A stretch of DNA of 31,346 nt. It comes from Phoronis australis. Its lineage: Eukaryota > Phoronida > Phoronidae. A program made the position numbers and the translations under genes. Of the stretch, positions 8,908 to 19,564 are shown piece by piece. The notes under the pieces are model-generated. The model was not told the origin of the DNA. It ran no database searches and saw nothing but the letters and a program-made list of their open reading frames with translations. The stretch lies in NCBI GenBank assembly GCA_002633005.1, contig NMRA01000539.1, positions 242,857 through 274,202 of the forward strand, in the 5' to 3' direction. The first letter of the stretch is position 1. Each line of letters starts with the position of its first letter.

Positions 8908-11900
8908 CTGAAAAAAACAAAAACAACAAATTATTAATGCACGTTGTTTCACAACAGGCAGATTCAAAACTTTTAAAATTATCAAGAAGAAAACCATTTA
9001 ATAATAAACTGATTGCAAAACGCTTAAAAATGTAGTTTTACAGATGAAGGCCATCTGAACAACCACCAAGAAGTGTTATCGCTACTGTGCACGTATATTT
9101 AAATAGATACTGGGTCATCTAATCCATGTATCCTAGAAACCACTGACAGACAGATCGCGACTTTATACCTCTAACGCCACGACTATCATATACTATTTTC
9201 ATATAGCGCCAACAGGGGTCAAGGAGGTACTACATGAGAATGGCCTAATTAGCGCGCTTCGTCGATTAAGCCTCCCATAGCCGTCTTAATAGCAAGTTGT
9301 TGCGTACCCGGCCAATCGCTTGTGTTTCTTTAATGGCGACTTTATTGCACAATTTATCAATAGTAGATTGAAGACATCTCTCTGAAACAAAATAATGTTG
9401 CGTCTTAACGTGCGGAGTACTAACAAGAGATGGAAAACTTAATTTGAAGGCAGCCTAGAGCGCCTTGCATGACAACTCATGAAACGACTGTAAATGTCCT
9501 GGAATGCACAGCTTACGAAGAGTATTTTTGAAGGGCGCTACAGCTGGGAAAATGAACTACCCAACGGGTTTAAAGAGCGTAGTGAGTTTCCTGCTAAAAA
9601 ATCGGCTTTTCATTAAGTTTGGTTTTACAACATATCTCTTTTGTAGGATTATTTCAATAAGCCTAGTCTTAGTCCCAAAATTGAACTGTGGTGAAGTGGA
9701 AAAGGAAAACTGTCTTGAATTAAGCTGCTAGATTACATATAAGATATACACCTTCTGTGTCAGTATCCCTTCATGGAACAAAAATTAAAAGAATCACATT
9801 TTTATGAGTAACCATAGGCCTATTTACCTGAGCATTGCTGCCGCCAGTCTTAAAAATATCGTATCTGATTGGATAAAGCAATTCGACTGCCTTCTCGTAG
9901 TTTTCCGAATCGTACGCTTGGAGCGCTTCACATATGTTCAATCCCATCTTCTCCATCACGTCTCGACAATAACCGTCACCATTTCTGAATGTATTCAATA
10001 AGGAAAAATGTATATAAACATCTTTTCCAACTCGTTCAATTCTAACAAATGGCAATTGTTCTGAAATAAAGTGACTTAAGTCGAACGAGTTGAAAAATAA
10101 CATGACACCTAACTCCACAAGTTCCAAAATAAACCATTGTAGTTTCTCTTGCATATGAGATCATGGACTCGAACGAGTAAACGACACAAAGGACACAGGA
10201 AATCGGCGCAGATGCACGATTCCTAGGCTTGAACCTAGTGACCCCGTTTTTTTAGTCCTCGTTGATTTTGTTCAGTAAAAGGTCCCCACACCGAGAAATT
10301 CTAGCCCCCTATATTTTAGAACGGGTACGTGCAAGAAGATAATAACCATTAAAAGCCATTTTATATATCAAGCCTATAAAAACAAGGTAAGGTATTTTGT
10401 GTTGGTTTATAGGAGCAAAATAAGAATTTCAAAAGATTGCCTACTCATGTACGATCTTGGAAAAACAGTACTATACGTCATCTTACGTACTCGATAAAAT
10501 CCTTGATGGCTTTCAACATGTCTTGCGCCTCGTCTTTCTTAGCCCCCACACATGACCCAAACGTATGCGCGTCGTAGAACACGTTGCTCATGCTGTACAT
10601 ACGTGGCTTGCAGTATTCAAACACCTCTTGCCAGCGGTTTCCCACGTCTATACCTGTTAAAGCGGTGGGGAACCAATTACGTACATCATGGACAAAGTAT
10701 GGTTATTGGCTAAAATATGGCCAGGAAACAACTATATACCATATTTAAATAGGTCGTAGTCGTTGCACAATTTGCCTGGAAAGTTACCTATACCACAGTG
10801 ACACAGGGAAAGTCGTTAGTTTTTTATTCACGAAACGGCTCTAGTGGGCTGTTGCAAGAGTGCCCTAAAAGTCTTAAGAAGGGAATTAACCTTGATAAGT
10901 CAAAAGTTTCGGTGGAAACGACATCGCAGCAATTTAAACACTCCCTTCGTTTCAGTTTAGCTAACGGATCCTATCCTAATCCGGTCGGAATGTATTCCCA
11001 AATACATAAATTTCAGATTTTACTTTCTGACGATACACCAACAAGTTGCCACCGAATCGAGCGACACAGAGCATCGTCTTCTATGAACTTGGTAGCAAAA
11101 ACATCAAGGTACACGGCTGGGATTTTTGAAAACAATACATATAAAATTTTGAAATGTCGTTACCGATAACAAAACAGTAAAAAGGGTCATAAAACGACAT
11201 GAAACGATAAAACACGTATTTAAAGCAGCCACACGTGTCATTTTGGCGGACTTCTTCAATGGCGAGAAGTCTGCGAGGACAATGCATCCGACCGCTTTTA
11301 ATACGAGTTATATTCTATTCATCGCGTTCTGCTACCTTTTTACTGCCTATTTTAATGATATCACTCGATTGGTGAGACCATTCAACGATATGAAGTGGAG
11401 AAAGCAAAGGAGGAGCGTGTCTTTCACACCGAAGTATATTCAAGCATTAGATTATAAAGAGCTTTGCGCAATTACTGCATATATAGACAAAGCATTATTC
11501 TCGCGTGATCTCGAACCGAGTTAGGGGAACTAAATTTACGCGTAATTTGAGAACAGCTATAACATGCATCATGGGATTTCTACCTTCAAACTCGAGGCGA
11601 TACAGTGTAGATACGGCGTCACAAATGTCTATAGGCCCAGTGTTTTGTTTAAAACGCGGAAGCACTTCAGTGTCGTACAAGCTCAAAGCGGCTTCGAAGT
11701 CGCCCTGGAAAACATCTATCAATAGTAAACATTGTAAACGAGAACTATGGAAGACACGCAAATGTTGGACCAAAACAGAATTCTCAACGTTTGCAGTCCT
11801 AGCACGGAAAGTATAAAACAGTTGCTTGTAAGAAAAAGCGTATCTCATTTCCACACATGTCTACTCACGTGTCTGAACAGGTGGGACACCAAACGATTTA

Positions 11901-14900
11901 GAAGAGGCTATTTTTCGAATTTACTCGGCGTGACTTATTTTAAAAAATCAACACAATTGTACTAAACTTATGAATTCACATCCTACAGTTGCATTAATAA
12001 TATACTGGCGACAACACTTGCAACACATTTACGAACCATCACTACTTCTTCAGAAACACAAATAGACCTTTTGTAAAATAGGCACGGTTACCTTACCTTT
12101 TCGATGTAGTATATAGCCAGATGCCAAAACGTGTGGCACGACAGGAAACTTTGCTGCAACGGAGCAAAGCATCGTGAGTTTACTTCATTGACTAAGCTTA
12201 CTACAGTGTTGGCGAATGCAGAGGTGCAAGACAAGTCAGACTATAAAAATCACGTAAACTCACCAGTGTTGTGAGAGTAAATCTCGAGATTTAATGACAG
12301 CCACTGAAATAACTGGTGGGCGAGGAGGGGATAATGTTTTCCGTTTCATAAGTCAAAAGTTTATCGCCTAAGTGTCTCTCAAGTGCCTTGCGTTTAAGAA
12401 ACGCACCCCAGTTCCGCACTGCAAAATGCTCGGGAGTGAAATAATACGGTAATGTATAACATGACTTGATTTTCGACTTGTAAAAGTGTGAATAACTTCT
12501 ATGACATTTGCTACGTATAATTTAAGGTTTTAAGAGGCTTAAACTTTGTTAGTACTTTTTGTGTTGACAATTAACTGCAAAACAAAATCTCATATCATAG
12601 CCATATAATTTGTTCAACATGTTAAAAATCACGGTACAATTACGTATTCTGAAATTAGATATCGTATGTTACTTACCGCCCAGTCTTGGGTGTTCGACTC
12701 TAGTCTCTTTATACCTTCATTAAAACGCCCAGTCATTTCGTGAACATGCGCAAGGGCGTGATTAGCAAACGCATCTGAAGGATGCACTTCTAATGCCTGA
12801 AATTATAATTATTATAATATTAATAGTACCAATTATGTATAACAATAATGATAGTGGTGAAGAAGATAATCATGTTAGGAAGATTTAGAAATAGTCACTC
12901 ATTTCATTCATGTAGAAAGCTCAAGCCTAGGGAATCCAATTAAGCTGAAGCTACAATAAATCTGACGGCGTTTTCTTTAGATCCTGTTCCTCCATGGGAC
13001 AAAATGTGTGTGTGGGCGAAATTCTGCACCCCGACTATGTTTGATAAGTAAGCTGAGAATGACCCACGGTTTAACATAAACTCAAAATTTATAGCAAGAG
13101 TTAGATTAAGTAACTTAATCAAAAATGTTAAAATGATATTTGGTCAGAACCTAGTCAGAGCCTTTACGTTCCTATCAATGGAAGTTCGGAGTTTTTACTT
13201 TTCACCCTAGAACTACTAAAATTAACAAATGTGTGTCTGCATTCTTAGTGTGGAGTGTCTGTTGACTGAAGCAGGGTAGTTAATTATATATATATTTTCT
13301 TCAGGCTATAGGTCCCTTAAAATATTAAAGTAGAGCCGGCTTCGGGAAAGAGACCCTAGCCAGTTTCGATTACTTACTATGGCGTACATGAGCATGAAAA
13401 GATATATATAAAGTCAATCAAATCAACTTTCGCAGGATATTTTGCAATTCTAATGTGAAATAGAGTTTCTCTCTTCCAAGCGATGTTCAAACGTTGATCT
13501 ACCCGAGTATGTGAGCGCACCTTTAGTCCTATTTTCTCAGCTAGATCGTAGTTCTCAGACTCCTCCAACCCGAAGCAGTAAAAACCATGGATATATCTAA
13601 AACGAGTCACTTTACAAAGCAATTGACTTGACAACGTGAAATGAATTGTAAATGAGCTTGGACGGTCATTCAGAATTAACAAAGACTACATTAAACAACG
13701 GAAGGACACAGGAAACCCATCATGAATAACTTGTGCATAACGACAAGTCGGTGCTCTTGTTTTGTATAAAGTAAATTCATGTAAAGCAGAAATACAGCTT
13801 AGGCGGTTAATTGGCCGTCTTAAAGGAGAATGCCACCCAAAAACAACCTATTTTGTATCAATTTATATCGAGTAGTTCTACTCGATAACGGCACTTTCGG
13901 TTCGTTACCTGTCACCTGACGGCAGACGGAGGTTTTGAAATTATCCAATGACGTAATTGGTTTCACACGCAGTCTCTTCAGCAGTTCACATCCCGGGTTA
14001 GTGGTGTCCCCTTATCGCGTGAATTCATCGTTTAACACCAACAAATCATCAAACTGCCATGTAAAATCCTTAAAAATACACCGAGTTCTTATAAAGAACG
14101 TGTTGTTTTATTTCGCTGTTACGAATTTACAAAGTTCGGCAGGCCAATTTACCAAGATCCGTAGCAGGAGTTTGGGGTCTGTTCGGAGATAAATCCGAAG
14201 TATTCTTCCGTGAAATACAGACAGGAGAACCTCGATCTGTGTTGTTTAGACTTGTGATTTTTTGAGTTCTAAACACACAAAACGCTTGTTATCCCGGCCA
14301 GTGGCTCGGCCCCCGATCACGCCGGTCGCGGCCGCCGGGACTGGCACGAACATATACCAGCTTGAGTTGGAAACTAAACCTCCAGTCACGAAAAGTAGTG
14401 AGCCAAAGAAATAATTTGCACGAAATTATTTATGTGAATTAGCCACGAAACTGAAAATCTACTTACTTGTCGGGGGCTGCGAAGTCGCTTTCCCCTTCGA
14501 CAGACCGTTAGGGCAAAGGCTGTGCAGTAACAATGATTTGAATAATATATTTGTATTTCTAAATAAAGATTTCCCTAACATGTGACTATAGCAAATAAAA
14601 TCGAGTAATTGTTTCACAACAGCTTTCTGTCAGCAAACACTGAATAAGCATTCGCTCACCCGGCCCCGGTGCCCTGTCAATTACCTTTGTTGCCGGCATC
14701 AAAAGCCGGTAACGCAGTGGTTATTCATTGCTGGTTTCTCATAACATATGGACTCACGAGCATTCCAAGGCATCACAAATTGTATCTAATGAGACAGACT
14801 TTGTTTCAGTGGTTAGGATGACAATAATTCATTTTGAAACAGAACGCAGAATGATAAACGTCTACATGGCAACTCGCCCGGCGTCAATCTCGACTTAGTC

Positions 14901-17900
14901 AAGAGATCATCCGACTTCAAGGGTCGGATCGTTAGGTTTCACAGGCTATCAGTTCGAACCGGAATACACTGATCAAGAAATACTAGAGAGGCACCGTGAA
15001 CATGCCCAGGCAACAGGACGTATGGATAGCTCTTTGGTAAGCCGGAATTCGTCAAAGAAATCATGGGTCGACAAAATTCCGGCCACAGAAACGGAGATGT
15101 TTCACGGCCTCATACTTGCTATTAACAGTGTAACTTTCTTTCTTCACTACTGCGAAACACTTCCTAAGCATTTCGGTCTCTCGAGGAAGTCGAAAACACG
15201 ATATACCAGCTTTCTTCGCAACTTCATAGTTCGGACAAGCGGAAACGATGCTCCGCAATATAGCGGCATTCACTCTGCAGACGAACCACTGACGTCGCTG
15301 CGTCGTTTCTCACCTTCCTCACAGGTTAAAGCGATAGCTCTCGGCAAGATGAGGTCGACCGTATAAGAGGCGATGTTGATGTAGACCAATTAAGATGGTA
15401 AAAAGACTAATCAAATCGGGTGGTATTCTTTAAGCCCCTACTTTCATGAATGAAATTGGTCTCAAATTGTTTCCCAGTCAAAATAGTTACGACTTTTAAG
15501 GCTTTAATTGTAAGGAACTGACAGGTCTTAGCTTGACACCAGGCTCTATATGTCGACTTGTCAAGACCTGTCATATCATTTGTCGTACATAATCTTGAGC
15601 AATATCGAACTGTCAGTTCTATACAAAGCCAGAAATCAAAAGGAAAAAATTGAGACCAATTTTATATCGGTAAATGGTCTAAATCTAAAGTTCTGTTTTC
15701 GATGAAAAGCGGGTTACAGTTACATTAGCCCATCTTACACAATAAACTGTGGTAGGCGCCTACCCGTAGTTGTCGTCATTTGGTTTGAAGTAAGGAATCA
15801 CCCTTGCCACTGAATCACGCAACTGCTTGGCTCTTCCAGTTTCAAAGTAGCTGGCCAGTGCCATACGGTTAGCTAACATGTCTGTTGGGAAGTCCGTAAG
15901 AATATCTTCCCACGTAAGCTGGGCTTCATCTTTTTTTCTGTAAAACCGGACATCAAGTGGTTATTACGGTCGATGAAGGAATCCATCAAATTAGTTCCGA
16001 GATTCTTGCAGCACAGAATAAATGTAGTAACAATAAAATCTGACATTTTAATATGACAATTATTTTTGATGCTAAAACATCGACGCTAACTTTCTCAAAA
16101 TTTCAAACTTCTCTCTAAAAGACATTAATCGTAGTCATTTATAGTAATTTGGTCTCATTTATTAAATTTTAGTTATAATTATTGATGTTTTATTCATGTG
16201 ACTACTGTCAATGCGCATTGAAGTTCTTCTGTAAAAATACTGAGATGTGTTCTGTGGACGCAACACTCGCTATTAACGTGATCACCTGGCCAGCTTGAAA
16301 TACATAGCGATATCTCGCGAAGATCTGCGTGATCTAGCGCTTTCACGAGTGCCTTGTGTCCACGGAACGCAGCCCAAGTATGCAAAGCATGTTACTAAGC
16401 ATCCTCCAGCTCTACCCTTCTGTCCAGAGTTTGACTGCGGTCACGTGCTTTTTCTCTCGATCAGTGAGGCCTTCAGTGGTTCTCGAAAGGTTCACCATGC
16501 TCTCGAGAATACTTGAATAATCGGAATTGGCTTTCACGTTGGCGGCCCCGGCCACCCAACTAAATCCGTGGACTAGCACCTTACCCATAACTAAAACAAT
16601 GCCGAAGTAATTAGTCGTGCGGGTATGGAAGTTCTGAGCAATTTATATGGGAAAATTCTAAACGTTCGAAAACTTCAAAAATTCCCAAACAAAGAATACA
16701 AAAATTCAAACTACACATACACACGTACAATGCCTTCATCACCTTCATTACTCTCTCTAAGTCAAAGTGCACACAGGTTGAAAATATTGTTTTAGGCACG
16801 AAGGCTTATCTGAAATCAATTTTGCAACGTTTGGACCCGGGGGTCAATCTTAGCTTTTACTCGAAATCAACCTGGAAATTACTTTTGACATCCGCCCTGC
16901 TTTACTACTAACTCAGAATAAGTTTCTTTTCTATGCTCGAGTACAATGTGGTTTACGCGGATGGGTTTATATTCCAAATTAGTCCTTGGCTGCCCCTACA
17001 ATCTCGACTAAAACTCAATATTTTGAGTTCGGACAAGAACGTATTGCTTTAATGCTGACGTTATCCCGCAGTGCAAACTAGGATTAGAAAATCAATCGCC
17101 TAAACCATAAAATAATCGAGCACAGAATTATAGACTTTTATTTTGAATTTTTATATCAAAATAGTTTAGAGCTCAATTTCGGTTACAAAATTAGACGGGA
17201 GACCCTGTAGCACAGCGTCGAGTGGTGTGCTTGGTGGCACTGGCGGACTTAGGATGTTGTACGGGGCCAACTGCAATTTCCGTCCCTGTTCTAAATTCTC
17301 CGAAACTACAGCTCAACTGCAAAATTCACAATAAACTATTAAATGTTGGCGGCAAAATAAAATTACAACTGCGCTCACCGAAGTTAGGATGGTCGTCGAC
17401 AAGTCGTTTTGTGGACTCCGCAAAACCGCCAACAGTAGGATCATCGTGTAGTCCAACAATCTTCAACGAAACAAAAAGCGAATAACGCAGTAGCATTGTG
17501 GACATCCTCACAACACGTATTATCGTGGGGTATACACCATATGCGGTGCACCATAGGGGCCTTCACGGGGGCTTAGCCCCCACCGGCTTACTTCAGCCGA
17601 GTGCTGCGCTGCCCATAGACTCTACGAACGACTCATTATAGGGGAAGGGGGCTATAGTCCCCACTTATTTTAGTGCTTCACCTTCCATATACACTGAACA
17701 TTTTTACTCATGAACCACAACTTTACTCTTGAATTCTCAACTCCTTTATGAACGACTTTTCATGACAATTCCTGAAACGACCGTACTTATTCTGTGGCGC
17801 TTTAGTACTGACTACTTCTGGTTCAAAGTACAAACTTATGGCACCAGTCACGTGATATTTGTCGTTTGCTTGCAGCCGCAATTTTGTTGCACTAATTCAA

Positions 17901-18787
17901 AACGATTAAGTTTTCAGTGCAGAGTTTTAGAATTTAGGGCAGACCTATGCAAAGCCTATCAATGCTACATAACTTGTACGTACACATGTAACCTTTAGAG
18001 GAAATTAATTCATGTTGGTCGCAAAATGCATTCCTACGGCTTGATCTCTGACCTCACTAGTTAAGATTTTCCATATAGAAGACGATGTGACAGATTGTGC
18101 AATATTTACCTGGCTGAGTACCGCGTGATATAAACGACAGGCGTCATCACTTGTGGTCGTAAAGGGCAGGCCGTAGTCTATCCAGTCCTAGCATGCAGAA
18201 AAGATATCCCAGTTGTTGACGTTACAATGCAAACATATGGCGAGTTCTCTGATCAAAGGGATATCATAAATATTACGATGGGTCACGTTTCAGCAAAACT
18301 AGGAACATACTGAGGAGCTACTCTTGTTATTAAATATAACCGAGTAAATATAAGCTGCATTGCATAACTAGTAAAAAGTCGGAGTACGCTCGCTACAGTA
18401 AAGGGTATATGCATGAGTTATAGTAATTTGACAAACCTTGCAGCTTCTCCAGGATTTGGACATGATGAGCGTCGTCAAGACAGATACTTCTTTCCTGAAT
18501 GTATTAGATCAGGCTCGACTGACCCACGTCACTTATCTAATCGGGCGAGAGTGACAAGCCGTATCATGAATGCTAATACTGCCCTCCACAACTGAGGTCA
18601 ACGTCTGGGTCAGTCAAACTTAGACGAGCGGAAGGGCATCCTCGTCCCCAAGCCTCAAGATGGCGCTGATCCGAGACTCGCTGGTCCCCTGCGTGTCTGC
18701 TATGGAATAGAGGAGTAAGAGGACACGCAGGTATCATCTAGTTTTCCTCGAGAAATGTTTTTACACCTGCATATTTAATTGGCTCAT
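8823..18787 (-). CDS. TTC38: Tetratricopeptide repeat protein 38 (TTC38) orthologue, 12 exons plus a candidate first exon
   Basis: Exons in coding order: candidate 18787-18767, then 18187-18110, 17460-17379, 16590-16416, 15937-15764, 13596-13521, 12796-12677, 12153-12097, 11704-11584, 10653-10491, 9984-9828, 9381-9308 and 8907-8823. All boundaries are AG/GT, and phases join throughout to 460 codons plus stop; vertebrate TTC38 has about 470 residues. Residue-level similarity to TTC38 as I know it runs along the whole length: LPFTTTSDDACRLY near the N-terminus, RDSVARV and HPSDAFANHALAHVHEM in the middle, GDFEAALSLYD, LLYPIRYDIF and GGSNAQRDVF, and LKENSPLTDRL at the C-terminus. TTC38 is a soluble TPR-type helical-repeat protein with no established catalytic role, so a scaffold or binding function is inferred. 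No in-frame stop or frameshift was found, so the gene looks intact. The longest intron (13597-15763) holds an inverted-repeat element; the other introns hold nothing I recognise. Confidence 0.92.
9308..9381 (-). CDS. TTC38: TTC38 exon: RDVFNLLLINCAIKS
   Basis: 74 bases, acceptor GTTTCAG and donor GCCGG|GTACGC. RDVFNLLLINCAIKSPLKKH matches [20 protein letters not shown]. It was found by searching for the missing C-terminal block. Confidence 0.9.
9828..9984 (-). CDS. TTC38: TTC38 exon: GLNICEALQAY to GGSNAQ
   Basis: 157 bases, acceptor ACATTCAG and donor GCTCAG|GTAAAT. ICEALQAYDSENYEKAVELL, then YPIRYDIFKTGGSNAQ, match the conserved C-terminal TPR-like region (LCQALVEAEDG, LLPIRYRIVQLGGSNAQ). 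It ends phase 0 so that the next exon starts with Arg-Asp. Confidence 0.94.
10491..10653 (-). CDS. TTC38: TTC38 exon: GNRWQEVFEYCKPR to LKAIKDFIE
   Basis: 163 bases, acceptor TTAACAG and donor ATCGA|GTACGT. It contains VGNRWQEVFEY and FYDAHTFGSCVGAKKDE, equivalent to VGQRWQDVLPV and FNDAHFLMASLGA. No plain ORF covered it; it was found by reading the - strand between the flanking exons. Confidence 0.9.
11584..11704 (-). CDS. TTC38: TTC38 exon: GDFEAALSLYD to LYRLEFEG
   Basis: 121 bases, acceptor GATGTTTTCCAG and donor GAAG|GTAGAA. GDFEAALSLYDTEVLPRF and VSTLYRLEFEG match GEYEAALTIYDTHILPSL and CSMLYRLQMEG of the family. One more TPR-like pair. Confidence 0.93.
12097..12153 (-). CDS. TTC38: TTC38 microexon: SCHTFWHLAIYYIEK
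   Basis: 19 codons, phase 0 at both ends, acceptor CGTTGCAG and donor AAAAG|GTAAGG. It encodes QSFLSCHTFWHLAIYYIEK, the counterpart of ACHNYWHWALYLIEK. The C-H-x-x-W-H core is preserved. Confidence 0.92.
12677..12796 (-). CDS. TTC38: TTC38 exon: ALEVHPSDAFANHALAHVHE TPR helix
   Basis: 40 codons, phase 0 at both ends, acceptor ATAATTTCAG and donor GCG|GTAAGT. HPSDAFANHALAHVHEMTG is the most TPR-like stretch in the protein and matches NPTDAWSVHTVAHIHEM of vertebrates. It is followed by the linker GRFNEGIKRLESNTQDWA. Confidence 0.93.
13521..13596 (-). CDS. TTC38: TTC38 exon: YIHGFYCFGLEES TPR helix
   Basis: 76 bases, acceptor CGTTTTAG and donor AAAG|GTGCGC. It encodes YIHGFYCFGLEES followed by YDLAEKIGLK, matching YVKGIYSFGLMET and YDQAEKLAKE of the family: the first half of a canonical TPR. 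The intron on its 5' side (13597-15763) is the longest in the gene. Confidence 0.9.
15448..15664. mobile_element. Small MITE-like inverted-repeat element in a TTC38 intron
   Basis: AAATTGGTCTCAAATTGTTTCC near 15450 is mirrored by GAGACCAATTTT near 15653. Inside are two further perfect pairs: GAACTGACAG/CTGTCAGTTC and TGACAGGTCTT/AAGACCTGTCA. The whole could fold into a long hairpin. No coding content and no obvious target-site duplication. Confidence 0.5.
15764..15937 (-). CDS. TTC38: TTC38 exon: WEDILTDFPTDMLANRMAL and RDSVARV
   Basis: 174 bases, acceptor GTTTTACAG and donor TACGG|GTAGGC. WEDILTDFPTDMLA and KQLRDSVARVIPYF are strong family matches covering the first clear TPR-like helical pair. 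The exon starts with a run of seven A, a spot where base errors could easily shift the frame. Confidence 0.92.
16416..16590 (-). CDS. TTC38: TTC38 exon: MGKVLVHGFSW to LTDREKKHV
   Basis: 175 bases, acceptor TTGTTTTAG and donor GAAGG|GTAGAG. It contains MGKVLVHGF, equivalent to the MGHAMATGL region of vertebrate proteins, and GLTDREKKHVTAVKLW, equivalent to LTRREQLHVSAVETF. The GG end joins the A that opens the next exon to give Gly. Confidence 0.9.
17379..17460 (-). CDS. TTC38: TTC38 exon: IVGLHDDPTVGGFAEST
   Basis: 27 codons plus one base, acceptor TTTCGTTGAAG and donor TTCG|GTGAGC. The 27 residues equal exactly the spacing between the corresponding flanking blocks in vertebrate TTC38, which supports the acceptor chosen. 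It ends HPNF, followed by a Val codon split with the next exon. Confidence 0.87.
17520..17665. repeat. GC-rich cluster of short palindromes in a TTC38 intron
   Basis: In an AT-rich intron this block carries GGGGGCTTAGCCCCC, GGGGGCTATAGTCCCC and CACCATATGCGGTG, each nearly self-complementary. It may be a piece of a degenerate mobile element; the family is unknown. Confidence 0.4.
18110..18187 (-). CDS. TTC38: TTC38 exon: N-terminal DWIDYGLPFTTTSDDACRLY
   Basis: 26 codons from acceptor TTTTCTGCATGCTAG to donor CAG|GTAAAT, phase 0 at both ends. An in-frame TAG formed by the acceptor shows that translation must enter by splicing from another exon. It corresponds to the conserved LPLSTTSNEACKL region of vertebrate TTC38. 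Confidence 0.88.
18688..18731. repeat. Short inverted repeat CCTGCGTGTC/GACACGCAGG
   Basis: A perfect 10-base inverted pair is separated by 24 bases. A related motif, GCGGACACGCAGGGAACCAG, lies at 25463-25482, just before the duplicated IgSF block, so this is probably a terminal motif of some repeat. Confidence 0.45.
18767..18787 (-). CDS. TTC38: TTC38 candidate first coding exon (MSQLNMQ)
   Basis: ATG at 18787-18785 opens seven codons ending CAG before GTGTAA at 18766. The phase-0 end fits the next exon (GAC TGG ATA), and its length and final Gln fit the very short first coding exon of vertebrate TTC38, which also ends in Gln. The donor is weak, and so short a match could be chance. A first exon elsewhere, for example nearer the YY1-like motif at 18656-18665, is not excluded. 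Confidence 0.35.
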
Positions 18788-19006
18788 CGAATTCTTAATA
18801 GGTAGCGCTTTACGTAAACAAAGTGGCATGACTGATGGAGGGAGTGTAGGCCTACATGTGGTCTGTTGTATAGACAAATGGGAGGTTAATTGGGATATCA
18901 TCTTGAAGAAATGTGAACCGTAAAGTTGTGTGTCGGTGTACATTTTTCAACTGTCGTTGATTTTTTTACGTTGCTGTCCTGTATTCACATAGTATGAATA
19001 ACACAC

Positions 19007-19563
19007 CGGTTAAATCTGCCAGATACATGTCCATTTTATGTGCTTCAAGCACGTGGCTATTGAAAAACCGGACCATCGCCGCACAAATAAAAAAGTTCAT
19101 GTTTAATCAACGTTTCGTCAATTCATTCGAAATCATCTGGATCATGTTTACAAAGGACAGCAAGTGCCAACACACAGCTCAGGTAACACCCATAAAGTGA
19201 AGTGAGAGATACAGGGAAAATAGTCAGTTGGTAGTCATCACCATAGTTGCAGGGTCACTGAGCTCTGCATGTTATTCAGAGAATCGGTAGCAGTCGTTCT
19301 GAATGACCAATGACTCGTTAATGTAGAGTAATTCCTTATTAGGTTCTATGCAGATAATACTAACTGAATTGGCTTGGTGATTGTTGCTAACACAATGCCT
19401 ACATATGTTGGTTTTCTCTGTTGTGTGATGTTCCACAGGGGCGTCTCTGTGTGAGTCCGATATGGAATTCCTTACAGTTGTCACATTCAACCTTATAAGC
19501 AACATTGCTTTTGTTAGTAAAAGGATGGGTGGCTTAAGTTTACACAGCATATTGGAAAGTTTC
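19007..19563 (-). repeat. Tandem copy A of the PLE1 endonuclease end
   Basis: A direct repeat of 19565 to about 20121 with a period of 558 bases. By eye about 20-25 differences separate the copies (roughly 4%), including small indels. It contains EHHTTEKTNI and REPNKELL-type endonuclease remains with frameshifts; the closely related copy at 24802-25317 is better preserved. Confidence 0.9.
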
Positions 19564-19564
19564 N
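19564..19564. other. Single ambiguous base (N)
   Basis: The only non-ACGT character seen in the window. It sits exactly between the two 557-base copies, after GAAAGTTTC and before CGGTTAAATC, which suggests a sequence join rather than a random low-quality base. Confidence 0.95.

Noticed and set aside
14640-14715. Hairpin TTGCCGGC-ATCAAAA-GCCGGTAA
   Set aside because: An isolated stem-loop in an intron with no conserved RNA family features.
14880-14980. Box B-like GTTCGAACC next to a hairpin (ATCCGAC/GTCGGAT), considered as a tRNA or tRNA-derived SINE
   Set aside because: The T-arm stem does not pair and no acceptor or anticodon arms could be drawn.
15022-15366. 114-codon + strand ORF in the TTC38 intron
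   Set aside because: No recognisable domain or splice context; it overlaps an opposite-strand ORF of similar quality, typical of chance.
16194-16385. 63-codon - strand ORF adjoining a TTC38 exon
   Set aside because: It lies in the intron right after the donor at 16415 and in another frame; no similarity to TTC38.
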